31,446 nucleotides of DNA from Kipferlia bialata (GCA_003568945.1 BDIP01000032.1:9463-40908), one strand, 5' to 3'; counted from the first letter of the stretch, positions 19,901 to 30,877 are shown. The notes: generated from the letters alone by a model not told the origin. Made by a program: numbers and translations.

Positions 19901-22300
19901 AGGGATAATGTATCAACACTATGGTCATCACACTACCCACTGTGAGTGCGTCTCCACAGAAACTATTGTCTAATCCACAGACTCTGTGACAAAAGAGGGC
20001 TGCCTCTCCCTGCTGACTGGGCCCCACAACCTACATGGCCTCCTCTACCCCATTGTCAAGACACCCACCACAGAGGCATCATCATCATACGGGTCAGGGG
20101 CACTGCAGGTATGTGACTTGTGTAGCTTGGTGTTATTTCATAGTAGAGGTATTTCTGTCGGGGAAGTGTGTTATCGGGATACATGTGATTACTTTTGTGT
20201 ATATGCCTGATTAACTTTCAGATGCAAGCAGAGGCCACCTATGTGTTGCGGATCCTGGCCAGCAAGAGTAAGTGTTTATCTATCTCCCACACTCTGTGTA
20301 TCTTTCTCTCACTCTGTATGTCTCTCTCTCTGTATGTATATGTGTTATACCCTGTGATAGGTAACTCTCTGTCTCATATTCAGTTGAGCCGAGTCAGACC
20401 CTTGGTCTCCTCCAGCCCCTCATCCCACCTCTTGCCACAGCTCTCCAGGTGGGAGTATCTAATGAGTGTCAGTATCAGTACTAGTATTAGTAATAGTATC
20501 AGCCATAGTGTCAGAGTAGTATCCGTATCCGTATTACTAATAGTACTTGTAATAGATATAGTATCAGACTAATATCAGTATTAGTACTATATATATATAT
20601 ATCACTGATCCAGGTGGGTGTTGTGGACGGAGTGAGCTCCAGACTGAGGGTGCTGCTCATTGACACCATCCTAGACACATGTGCACAGATCGTGGCTGCA
20701 GATGGTAGGGAGTCTATACTAATGAGTAAATCCCATGACACTTCATTCTTCTCGTATGAATTATGTGGCTGACAACTTGTCATAGTTGTGGCGTGGTATA
20801 GAGCTAGGTCTTTCATTGCTTAGCGGTTAGATGACGTAGTACATACTGATTAGTTACCATTAGGGATAGATCTAACTCCCAGGGCTGGATCAGCCGTCAC
20901 AGTACCACAAGTCCATACATGACGCCGTTGTTAAGGTGAGTCAGTCTCAATTCAATATCATCGTTGCACAATTTATAGACAGACATGTGCTAACACACTA
21001 GGTCCTGACGTGCTCCAAGCTGAATCGCTCCTCTCTTAGGATGTGTGCCACTCTGCTGTTCAACATGAGTGTGGTGGGAGGTGCGATATTGACAGACACC
21101 ATACAAATATTGTATATCATATGGTATGACATGTGCAAGGTACAAGGTTGACACATTAATGTCTGCGTAATGTGTATCCATGTGTACATACATATTCTTT
21201 CGTTATAATAGCGTTCACATTCCCTTACACCAGAGTCCATCTACCCCTCCCTCATATGTGACACCCGTACGGTCAAGGCCCTGGTCGCCAAGGTGAATAG
21301 TGTACACAACACTTCATGAAATCTCACGCTTTCTGTTATGAGAGGTCATATTTCTGGAATCATCTACTCAATTGTATGCTTATCTCTCTCTAAGTTCATA
21401 GTATGCACAGACTTTCTGACCCACTACAGATCAAGTCATCAAAGACCAGTTACCGTGAACTGGTCCCCATCTGGAGGCTGTTTGCTCTGTGGTCCGGAAA
21501 CGGTATGGATATAGAGTATATATCATGGCTCAATAATGGAAATGAATTACAATATATTTTAGAGCCAAGTTGACTGAGTCAACTTACAACTCTATCAGTA
21601 TGTGCATACCCATTTGTTGGACAAACTCGGATGACCTGTTCTCCCTATCCAATACTCTATCCACCCTAACGCAGAGTCCAACCGGGCCCAGATGGCATCC
21701 GTCAACATACAGCTCCACATAAACAAGTTGAGTATTCTACATATATACAAGACAATATTGACTTAACGACAAACAGTGTTGGCAACACGATGAGTAGAGA
21801 TAGTACATATGATAGGTTAGTAACCTAAGGTTACCGCGTATCTCTGTTCTGACACCCTAGGCAGATGGGTGTTGGAGCACGTCAGCGCTACGTGTCTAAG
21901 CACGGCCCTACTGGAGATGAGACCATGCTAGATGTCGGCAGCATATACAGGTATCATACAGTATTTGTCAATTGTCACTATAACCAGATACACTGGCACA
22001 CACAGGCTCTTACACACATATGCTCAGTAATCCATATAGTATTGAAACAACGGCACTCACCACAGTGTCTCTCTGTCCCCCCAGGGCCATCAGATTGGGA
22101 GTGTCACTGGTACAGGACGTGTTGCCGGTTGGAGTGAGCTGTGCCACATTGGGACAAGGCTGGAGCAGTACTTCAAGGTAACTCATGTTTACGATAGATA
22201 CCCCTTTGTACTAGCCGTGTCTAGCTTGAAGCGTCTCTCACATCAGTGGGTGGTACTGAGAACTGGGGAGGGCAACCTATCAGACTCAGATGAGGAATGA
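16913..22300 (+). CDS. Helical-repeat (armadillo-like) protein, paralogue of gene 2
   Basis: Exons: 16913-17241, 17369-17463, 17600-17708, 17997-18049, 18310-18366, 18534-18967, 19016-19032, 19063-19354, 19541-19586, 19662-19716, 19792-19892, 19981-20108, 20222-20267, 20384-20448, 20614-20704, 20883-20935, 21002-21080, 21234-21292, 21430-21502, 21675-21726, 21861-21950, 22102-22177, 22247-22300. Total 2454 nt, 817 residues. It aligns with gene 2 along its length: VQEPHNWDVV/VQEPYNFDVV, QYLLDAG/QYLIDEG, TLRPDFLPLL/SLRPGFLPLL, LTGPHNLHGLLYP/VTGPKSLPALIYP, MCATLLFNM/MCAMVLFNM, PIWRLFALWSGN/PVWRLLALWSAN. Several exon lengths are identical (109, 53, 46, 46 nt). It has an acidic region (about 225-345) but ends in LSDSDEE without gene 2's hydrophobic tail. 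The 17-nt exon is uncertain: using a weak donor at 18952 instead also keeps frame (806 residues). Function unknown. Confidence 0.8.
17783..17813 (+). repeat. Intronic 3' copy of exon 17600-17708
   Basis: GGCCACACAACTGCGACATG and the following GTGCAGA echo the exon end GAGCCACACAATTGGGACGTGG..., in a 288-bp TA-rich intron. Confidence 0.7.
20478..20547. repeat. Imperfect inverted repeat in the intron before exon 20614-20704
   Basis: AGTACTAGTATTAGTAATA (20478-20496) can pair with GTATTACTAATAGTACT (20531-20547) with a three-base bulge. The surrounding bases are a run of GTATC/GTATTA variants. The intron's first bases (GTGGGAGT) and the next exon's first bases (GTGGGTGT) are also alike, each after CCAG. 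Confidence 0.55.
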
Positions 22301-22671
22301 GATGGCGCGCCCCAGCAGCCTGCTGGGCCAGCAGGTCAACCTCCTAGTGGGAAGTTCCCACTCGGAACTGGATTGACAGAGACAGAGACAAGTGCTCCCT
22401 TGTGAGATTACACCAATAGGATTTTAGTAAAATCATTTTACACTCTTAATGAAGTAAATAGTTCGTATTCACTGAATACTATTCAGTGTATTCCAACCAA
22501 GTGAACACTGACTTCTAGCCACGATAGTGATGACGCTCTATATTGCTAGTGGGGAGGATACACACTCTTGAGTACTACACAGGTATATCCAGTATCCAGT
22601 CTTGGCTAAACTAAACATGATCGAAGACATACTAAATAGAAATAGGGAAAGTGGGGCGGATTCACATATCA
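22301..22671. other. Convergent intergenic region between genes 4 and 5
   Basis: 371 bp between two stop codons, with no open coding sequence. Two tight inverted repeats are visible: GTAAAAT-C-ATTTTAC (22427-22441) and CACTGAATA-C-TATTCAGTG (22470-22488). They could act as bidirectional 3'-end structures, but that is speculation. Confidence 0.55.
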
Positions 22672-23518
22672 CTATGGATCCTCCCTCTCAGAGTCTCTCT
22701 CTCTCCCGCTGTGTCTGTGATATGCGTCTGTGTCTCTCTCCCCCTCTACCTCTCTCTCTCCCGCTATGTGTGTGATATGAGTGTCACCCTCTCCCTCTCC
22801 CTCTCCCTCTCTCTCCCCCTCGGTGTCTCCCTCACTGGTATTGAGACATGCCAGCATGGCTGGGTCAGCCAGATCTACTGTATCCCACAGGGACCTGGGG
22901 GGTGAGAAGGACTACATGTATCTCACATGTGCCATAGTGTCCCAGAAGGATCTGAGGTCACACTGTCTCTATACTATATACAATTCCCAATATATACATC
23001 ACTTACCTGTTGGTGTCTCTGGTATCCACCAGTGACTGCAGCAGAGTGTATCTCTCTCTCATTATATCAATATATATATCAATATAGAAATACATATATA
23101 TACCATACCTGTTGGTGTCTATGGTATCCACCAGTGACTGCAGCAGAGTGGCCAGTGGCGTGTCTGTATCACCAGACAGGGAGGGAGCGGGTGAGAGAGA
23201 GTGAGTGCTGGAAGTGCCAGACTCACCCTCTCTATCCACCTCTCTCTCCCCCTCAATATATGGCCTAGAAGTATATGTCTCATCCACCTCTCTCTCTCCC
23301 TCTGCTACTGAAACACTAGTATCTGTCTCGGCATACATTGCAAATGATGCTATGGAAGCGGCATACCGTCTGACAACATAGTCTATGAAGGAGACCTGAG
23401 ATAAGTATACACAAGGGTGTAATTGAAAGTACATATCTATACATTTATGGTACCTGGCACTGCCTGATACCCTCAGGGCCTTGGCCTCTATCTCTGAAGG
23501 AGCCCATCTGATAGTTAG

Positions 23519-23552
<34 letters not shown>

Positions 23553-23700
23553 TCTATCTCTGAAGGAGCCCATCTGAGGGTTAGAAACATATACCGAGAG
23601 GGACAGAAAGAGGGAGAGAGGAAGAGAGAGAGAGAGAGACATATACAGTGTGTCCCTGAAGGAGCCCATCTGAGAGTCAGAAACATATATCAAGAGGGAC

Positions 23701-23744
<44 letters not shown>

Positions 23745-25237
23745 GTGTCTGTACCTGAAGGAGCCCATCTGAGGGTAGGAGGGGAGAAGCACATATACAT
23801 AAATGCTATGATACCGTATTACGCTACCTTACTTTCTCATCCCTACCTCCAGTCCATATGCCACTTCTAGGTCCCCTGTCCGATAGAACTCGGACATGAC
23901 ATTGAGAGAGTGGGTCTTGGCTATGGGGAAGGGTCTGATAGTTAGGGTATATATAGGCACACTTAGAGAGAGAGAGAGAGAGAACTCAGACATGACATTG
24001 AGAGAGTGGGTCTTTGCGATGGAGTGGCATGATATTAGAAGACATATATTAATATATATATACTTATTGAGAGAGAGACAGAAAGAGCAAGAGAGAGAGA
24101 GAACTCAGACATGACATTGAGGGAGCGGGTCTTGGCAATGAGGAAAGGTCTGATGGTTAGGCGAATAGAATACAAATATATATATGTGTAAATAGATAAA
24201 GAGACGCAATGTATATATATAGGTAACCAATAGAGTATTTTCATACACACACCTTGCCGCGTTGCTGATGTCTGCCAGTCTCAATAGATATATAGTATTG
24301 TATATATATATACCTATATATATGAATATATATATATATATACCTAGCTGCGTTGCTGATGTCTGCCAGTCTCATGCTTCCAAGCATTGATATAACACTC
24401 ACTATACAATGGATCTATAACATTGTATATGTATATCCTATATATATGAATATATACATATATATACCTAGCTGCATTGCTGATGTCTGCCAGTCTCATG
24501 ATGCCTGACAGCAGTACCTCCTGGCACTCCAGGAAGGGGGTGTCTAGAGGGTGAGACACCAGTGATATTGATATCAATATGACACTCCATATACGTATAT
24601 CATACGTACTCTCTGCATGTCCCTTAGATAGGGCATCCATGGCATCACAGCTGGCAAAGACAGTCTGGGGGTGAATACATACATACCCATTCGCCGAATA
24701 TTATTACCATTACTATTATTCACACATTTGTGTACACATGTATATACACGTACCCTGGGATCTGTTGCCAGCACCAGCCCCTGGAAGAGTGTCTCACATG
24801 TCACTCTATCATCATCGGGTAGGTCATCAAACACGCTGAAGTATCTGGGGTTAATGAGATACACTATATGACAAGATCTTGAATGGCCGTTGGTTATCGC
24901 TGAATGTTGGTATACACTCTTACCTTAGAACATATGCCCCCAGCATCGAGTGGTACTGTTCCAGGGTGGCCTGACTCCCAAACAGGTGGTACAGAGGGTG
25001 TCTGGTATTAGGATGTAGAGGGAGAGGGAGAAGAATTTGGTACAGGGGGTGTCTGGCATGAAAGGGTGGTGAGTCATATATAGTATATGTGACAGTATAA
25101 TACTGATGTAACAGTAGAGTAATGTATACACGGCCTAGTAGTAATGAATCAGTTGTATAGTCTCACCTGATGTTTGTGAGCAGGTCCGATGTGACACCAA
25201 CGTGCTCAACGTCATGGGCAGCAGCTGACATAAGGGT

Positions 25238-25276
<39 letters not shown>

Positions 25277-28200
25277 CTCCACATCATGGGCAGCCGCTGG
25301 GAATTGGAGGTCTCTGTATACACATGGAGACACTGACGCACTGAATTACAGGCAGCAGCTAGCACACGGGCGTAGAGAGAGATATATACATAGTCGGCAT
25401 TATTGGTATGATAAGATGTGTATGTGCGAGACTGGAAGGTTACAAAGAGAGAAAAACATACGTCAATGGTATCAGGTGGCTATACAGTGTAATTTATGTA
25501 TATATACATTTACATATTAATTGAATACACTCTGATATATACGATTGCGGATGCACACACATATTCATTTGTGTATACATATGAATCCATATACATTCAT
25601 ACCTGCAAGAAGCATGACCCCCACCACTATGGGAGGCGCCAGGGTCTGACCACGCTCTGGGGGGTGAGAGGAAGAATACTTCAAATACTACATCAAAGCA
25701 ATAGGATAAACTGAATAGGATGATGACACTTATACATATATACCACTATATACCTGTCCTTCTGAGCCTGTCCATTGATACTTATACTATATATACCACA
25801 CAGGAATATATGTATGTATATATACCTGTCCTTCTGAGTCTGTCCAGCATGACTGCCACCATCTGCATCACATCCACGGCATGGGTACTTGGGGTTAGTA
25901 CACACACACACATACATATATATTCATACCTAGTAATATGTAACTGTATATATATATATATATAATTGTACTGCCACCATCTGACTCACATCAACGGCAT
26001 GGGTGCTGGGGTGAGATATATGCACATATATTGGTATATATTCAACTAAGTATATATATATTCAACTAACTACTATAGAGACATAACTGTTGCTACATGG
26101 TACCTGTTGTGGTATGTGGGCTGGCCAGAGTCACTGTACATCCTCTGGAACTGCATGAGAGCGGCAGTGAACCTATGGTTAAGTAAGATGTACGGATACA
26201 TATGTGTAATGGATCTAATAGAGCAGGAAAGGACCCATACCTATACCATTGGTAATAGATGGCTGAAGGGACAATACCTGGAACTGCATATATTATATGT
26301 ATACACACATATACACATATATATATACCATGTACTCTGTACCAACGTACCTGTTGAGTGATACCACCCCCTCCAGACTGAAGTGTGTGTGGCACAGATA
26401 CCCCAGATAGGCAAGGGAGTCTCGCCGGTGGGACCTGAGGTTTAACCGTATATATATCTCATATATACAATAGTATTCTGTATGCAAGAGCATGTCGGAA
26501 TCCATAGGAGTTGGATCATTCGTCATGTTCACAAATCAACCACAACCGGTATATACTCTACCTGCCTCCATGTACATAGAGAGTAACATCCGAAACACTA
26601 TAATGAACACTGAAATAGAGGGTATGTATATTCTATACCTCTTCCATGCGTGTGCATCAAAGTCAGGTGACAGGAACTCAGGTACAGTGTCTGAGGGTGC
26701 AGCAGAGGGACAGGAGGGTGGTAGTGGGTTGCAGTTAGCATCTCTGGCATCCTCTGTCTCTCCTCTCTCTATGGATTGTGTGGATTGTGTAGGGCACTCT
26801 GCGATGGAGGCAAGTGACAGGTCAGAGCCAGCCAGACCAGATGACCTCAGCTTGAAGCGCCTGGAGGTTATTGTACTTAGACATATATATATAGAGATAC
26901 ATATACTTATGATCTGCACGTGAATATATACGATGTCACACACGAGAATGCTACGTTTGTGCAAAATAGAAACAGAGTATACGATAGTGTGTTGACTACC
27001 TCCATGGGTGTCACAAAGACACACACATCGATTATTGAACCATTCTATCATATGGTGTATCAATATATATTGGAAAGTGTGTGAATAGTATCTGGTACCT
27101 AAGTGTGTTGAGCACTTCCATGGGTGTCACAAAGACAGACCGACCAGACACAGAGGGGTTGCCTGGTGTGAGTGTAATATCCATATACGTCTTCACTCAC
27201 TACTATAGTCGATAGTTCCAAACAGAATGTATATACTTATACACAAGTTACACTGACTTATGGATGAAGTGGAGGTAAGAACGCTTGATGTATACCTTCT
27301 GCTGACAGACCCTGCAGCACCTCAAAGAGAGACCCAAGCTGAGGGTGAGAGATACATGATGGCGGTTCCAAATACATCATTGACTTCCCCCCCTGCCCCT
27401 CTATCACATTGTCACATATACATATATATATATATATGTAGAGAGACCCAAGCTGAGGGTGAGGGGGATGCTGATGTACGTATATTATGTTACACACGTA
27501 AGCACAAATGTATGTTATATGTTGTTATACAAAGAAATTCTAATATATATGCGTTCAAGATAGTATCCATACCCCTTGTCCCTCCATCCTGTTTATGGGT
27601 CCATCACAGCCCACCCTGGCAGACCAGACACTGCTGGTGCCTAAGATGAGGTATTCAAGTATTAATGCTAATGAATACGTCAATACAATGTACAGGATAC
27701 ATACATAATCACAGCCCACCCTGGCAGACCAGACACTGCTGGTGCCTGGTGTTAGACAGTTAATATATATATATCAATATATTAATATACACATATATAT
27801 GATACTCAATATGTGTCCATCAATATTGAATGACACCCATCTGTAACTACTATACCTGACGGTACAACGGGACCCAATGAGCCACTGTTGCTGTGCCTGG
27901 GGGTCAGATATAGAATATTGTCTCGAATTGAATGAGTACATGTATACGTACTAACTGTCCTTACTCAGAAGAACTACCACGTACACATATATACACCCAT
28001 CCATACATATGTATATATACACACAGATGTATATAGATGTGTACTATAGATAGATATACCTCCCCGATGACCCCGAGACAGCACTGGCCTGCATCGAGAG
28101 CCTGCCTGGGGGTAGATAATATATATGTATATATACATATATACATATATACATATATACATATATACATACTAACACTTAAAACACTGTGCATTTAGTA

Positions 28201-30877
28201 TTCACATGGAGGATTAGGAAATACAATAGAGTACTCCACGTCATAGAGTGATAGGGTATATATGTATAGTTCCTATAGCTTGTACGTGCGAGAATATGTA
28301 CTCTGTCCGTGACACAGTTATACTACATGTTAACCATACTATAGTATACACATATCCACGCACCCTGTCCGTGTGAGAAGACACTCGATGCATCAGTAGA
28401 CAGCTATACTACATATACACTATACTACATTTTCACTATACTAGAGTATATACGTACCCTGTCCGTGTGAGAACACACTCGATGCATCCGAGGAGTGGCT
28501 GGTGGAGGTGGCTGGGGGTGAGAGTGAATATAACAGTATATGTAATGATAGAGTATAGTCACTCCATACAGGTATATCCTATACCCCTATATAGAATATA
28601 TACGTATTCTATACAGAGACGGAGGAGTGGCTGGTGGAGGTGGCTGGCGATCAGGGTATGTATTCGACAACATATGAACATATATGTAACATACTTGAGG
28701 AGTGGCGGTGGGGATGGTATACATATATAGTGACATATACATAGTGTTCCACACCTGAGTGCCGGTTGGGCAGCAGTGGATCTCTGTACTCCTTGGGCCT
28801 AGGGGTGAATGGAGAAGCAAAGAGACCAATAACAAGCTCTTTCTACAATTATGTACATGTATACCCACAATTAGTAAGTTGGACTCACCCATCCTCAATA
28901 ATAAAAGTAAATATATTGAATATAGAAAATACTATATATATATATATATATTCATACCTAGTTGATATATAGTAGCATATTTATACCTGGTTGGAGTCTT
29001 GCCCCCAATAGGAGTATCCATGGCATTATGTGCCTGTATTCCCACAGTACCCAAGTCGGACTCGTCAATAATAGTATTTATAGTATCAGAATATTTACCT
29101 AGTTGGAGTCTTGCCCCCAGGAGTATCCATGGCCAGTGTGTTGGGTGGCAGTCTCTCTCTCTCCCTCCCTTCACCCTTTTGTAGGGCCTCCCCTCTCACT
29201 GACTCAGAGCCAGGTGGTGTGTAGGGGGCTCTTGAGGTTAAAGTACTGACTATAAATATGGAACAAATATACATCTACAGTACACACTATATAAAAGCCA
29301 ATATGCACATGCTTACTGAGAGTATCTACCTATAGTAGAGGTCCCTCCCGTTCTCGTGTGTCACCTTGCCCCAGTCAATCTTGCTAGGGGGTGAGTGTAT
29401 TGGTAATAACTCATATAAAGATGTGGCTAGGGGGTGAGAGTAGCCCCATATATATAGGAGAGGCACAAAGATAGCCAGATGAGAGAGTTTAAGTACATAA
29501 AGATCCGTCAATGTATCTATATACCTAGTCTCCGGGAGTATGACTGAGGATGAGTAGCTGGCCAGGAGGGTCCTCTCTGGACGTGTACCCTCTCCCTTCC
29601 CTCCCTCTCTCTCTGTGTCATGTGCCTCTGTACACGTGTCAGTCTCAGTGTAGATGACCTAAGGATGAGGGCCACTACTACTACATGATTTTTAACACAC
29701 AGTCTAAATACAAATATGTCTCATACAAATATCTAATCACCTCCCTATCCTCCTGATCATTCCATCCCTTCTCCAGATCTAGCAACTCATATGTGTATAT
29801 GCATCATATACCTATACATTAGAATATATGAATACCTCTCTATCAGCGTCCTGTCCCTTCTCCAGTGGTGACCCTGACCCAGCGACTGATAGAGAGAGAG
29901 ACAGACGGGATATGTCGGAGAAGGTGGAGGGGGAACCAAGGAGAGCCCTGACAGGTCAATAGTGAATCTAGATATATATACGTAAATATAATTACTATAT
30001 ATATAGAGAGAGAGGGGGGACATCTCGGAGAAGAGGGGGAGCCCTGACAAGTGAGATAGATGATTCAATGAATATTGTCTCATACCTGTAGAGAGAGAGG
30101 ATAATATACCAGTGATCTACTAATAGTCATTCATATGCGGGTACCTGGATGGCCTGAGTGGATCCCCTCCTAGATAAGAACTGAATCTGAGGTTGCCTGG
30201 AGGGTCAGAAACAAGCATACTTCTGGTAACCGAAGTTATGAATAGAGTATATTTATAGTATATATATATATACATGATCATGCATGATGCCTCACTACAT
30301 AGATATATACACACACAACCACATATGATATACAATTGATATATATATATGTATATATATCTATCAACCACTATACCTGATGCCTCACTGCCTGGACATG
30401 ACAGCAGCATGGTGGCCTGTCCGGAGTGGCTGGGGGATCAGAGGAGGATAGGTATAGGTATAGTGAGATATACACTAGGAACCTAAGGTGACACATAGGT
30501 CTGACACTTCATATAATTACTGGCGATACCTTCCCAATGTGTGGTGTCTCCTAGCTGGGGAGAGAGCGTCCTCCTCACTATCTGTGTCCTGGGGATAAAT
30601 TACACACACACACATATATATATTGCGTGTGTGTATGTGACCACCTCCCCCTCTGTCTCATATACTACCACTGAACATGTGTATATGTATATGTGTACAT
30701 ATATACGTGTGTGTGTATATGCACCCACCTCCTCTGACTCCCCCTCTGTCTCATAGACAGTGCCGTACACACCCAGCACATTGGATGAACAATAATGCCG
30801 ATTATCCCACACTCTCACTCTCCCTAGGTGACTAACCACTCACCGGTTATGCTACCAGTGTCTGAATCAGGTGACAT
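22672..30877 (-). CDS. Class I 3',5'-cyclic nucleotide phosphodiesterase (PDEase_I)
   Basis: Exons, 5' to 3' on the minus strand: 30844-30877, 30729-30823, 30530-30588, 30377-30429, 30145-30196, 29836-29947, 29525-29658, 29330-29383, 29099-29230, 28755-28798, 28458-28511, 28060-28105, 27856-27896, 27720-27745 (or 27615-27640), 27296-27338, 27099-27162, 26639-26860, 26562-26609, 26351-26434, 26104-26172, 25826-25887, 25603-25656, 25167-25224, 24924-25001, 24754-24844, 24610-24664, 24468-24543, 23847-23934, 23454-23507, 23109-23395, 22672-22894. Total 2592 nt, 863 residues, ATG at 30877. Residues 1-420 are Ser/Glu-rich and look disordered. The catalytic domain begins about 425: YHNSTHAVD (general-acid and first metal His), AAHDVEHVGV (metal His-Asp), MRLADISN (metal Asp), CQVSFIDYVV (purine-clamp Gln and Phe), LVDTIDTNRSLW. 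It hydrolyses cAMP and/or cGMP. All four metal ligands are present. An acidic insert of about 60 residues follows FIDYVV, and the tail is Glu-rich. No GAF or membrane segment seen. Confidence 0.93.
23007..23048 (-). repeat. Intronic 3' copy of exon 23109-23395
   Basis: 42 bases repeat the exon's end, including its donor (reads GTAAG on the minus strand). The offset is 102 bp, with one base difference (CTCTGG/CTATGG). Confidence 0.9.
23520..23767 (-). repeat. Three 5' copies of exon 23454-23507 with (GA)n tracts
   Basis: The exon start (minus strand ATGGGCTCCTTCAG) is repeated with exon-side edges at 23573, 23669 and 23767. Each is followed on the plus strand by CTGAG, an acceptor on the minus strand. 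(GA)n runs at 23520-23549 and 23705-23740 are polypyrimidine on the coding strand. Confidence 0.85.
23983..24149 (-). repeat. Two 5' copies of exon 23847-23934
   Basis: Copies at 23983-24022 and 24101-24149 encode near-identical peptide starts (for example RPFLIAKTRSLNVMSEF against RPFPIAKTHSLNVMSEF). The second keeps a CATCAG acceptor. Both change into (GA)n at the same point after the SEF codons. Confidence 0.85.
24253..24374 (-). repeat. Two 3' copies of exon 24468-24543
   Basis: The exon end coding MRLADISNAA, the metal-binding Asp segment, is repeated at 24253-24283 and 24344-24374, each with a donor. The intron 23935-24467 is thus mostly copies of its two flanking exons. Confidence 0.85.
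25030..25297 (-). repeat. 5' copies of exons 24924-25001 and 25167-25224, with (GA)n
   Basis: GGTACAGGGGGTGTCTGGCAT near 25037-25057 echoes the start of exon 24924-25001. 25277-25297 (minus strand GGCTGCCCATGATGTGGAG) echoes the HD-motif start of exon 25167-25224, and a poorer copy lies near 25345-25365. (GA)n runs 25241-25275. Confidence 0.65.
25761..26009 (-). repeat. 3' and 5' copies of exon 25826-25887
   Basis: CTGTCCTTCTGAGCCTGTCC near 25756-25775 copies the exon's 3' end downstream of it. 25975-26009 copies its 5' part (THAVDV-QMVA), with a better acceptor (CCCCCAG) than the real exon (CCCCAAG). The copy, however, ends early at GGCA|GTACAA. Confidence 0.75.
26997..27024 (-). repeat. 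Intronic 3' copy of exon 27099-27162
   Basis: CTCCATGGGTGTCACAAAGA and flanking bases repeat the exon (minus strand VFVTPMEV). Confidence 0.8.
27440..27464 (-). repeat. Intronic 5' copy of exon 27296-27338
   Basis: GAGAGACCCAAGCTGAGGGT repeats the exon start and its acceptor (minus strand CCCTCAG|CTTGGG). Confidence 0.8.
27615..27745 (-). repeat. Whole-exon duplicate, two identical 26-nt exons 105 bp apart
   Basis: 27615-27640 and 27720-27745 are identical, as are the bases around the donor. Either can be exon 14 of the phosphodiesterase (GTSSVWSAR). 26 nt is not a multiple of three, so only one can be used at a time. The right copy has the stronger acceptor (CTAACACCAG against ATCTTAG). 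Confidence 0.8.
28363..28391 (-). repeat. Intronic 3' copy of exon 28458-28511
   Basis: CCTGTCCGTGTGAGAAGACA and CTCGATGCAT repeat the exon end with one difference. A weaker piece (CTCTGTCCGTG) lies near 28301. The rest of the 352-bp intron 28106-28457 is TA-rich. Confidence 0.8.
28620..28710 (-). repeat. Two 5' copies of exon 28458-28511
   Basis: GGAGGAGTGGCTGGTGGAGG followed by TGGCTGGCGATC (about 28620-28652), and GAGGAGTGGCGGTGGGGATG near 28696-28715, repeat the exon start with its CAG acceptor. Confidence 0.75.
28987..29030 (-). repeat. Intronic 3' copy of exon 29099-29230
   Basis: CTGGTTGGAGTCTTGCCCCC followed by AATAGGAGTATCCATGGCAT repeats the exon end (minus strand MDTPGGKTPTR) with a small insertion and a donor. 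Confidence 0.8.
29741..29778 (-). repeat. 3' copy of exon 29836-29947 with its own splice sites
   Basis: Reads LEKGWNDQEDRE against LEKGQDADRE of the real exon, between CTAG and GTGAT. Its entry phase does not fit the preceding exon's exit phase, so it is treated as a decayed copy. Confidence 0.65.
30015..30052 (-). repeat. Intronic 5' copy of exon 29836-29947
   Basis: Minus strand CTTGTCAG|GGCTCCCCCTCTTCTCCGAG echoes the exon start after a matching acceptor, then enters a CT-type tract. Confidence 0.75.
30279..30668 (-). repeat. 3' copies of exons 30377-30429 and 30729-30823
   Basis: GATGCCTCACTACATAG (30285-30301) echoes the end of exon 30377-30429. ACCTCCCCCTCTGTCTCATA (about 30643-30662) echoes the end of exon 30729-30823 (minus strand YETEGE) with a GTGGT donor. 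Confidence 0.7.

Noticed and set aside
23003-23686. 227-residue minus-strand open frame
   Set aside because: Only 23109-23395 and 23454-23507 are exons; the rest is (GA)n and exon copies that stay open because they are low-complexity.
30015-30052. Exon copies as genuine additional exons
   Set aside because: Most copies lack one splice site, break phase or meet a stop; only the 33-278 and 27615-27745 copies could plausibly be spliced in.
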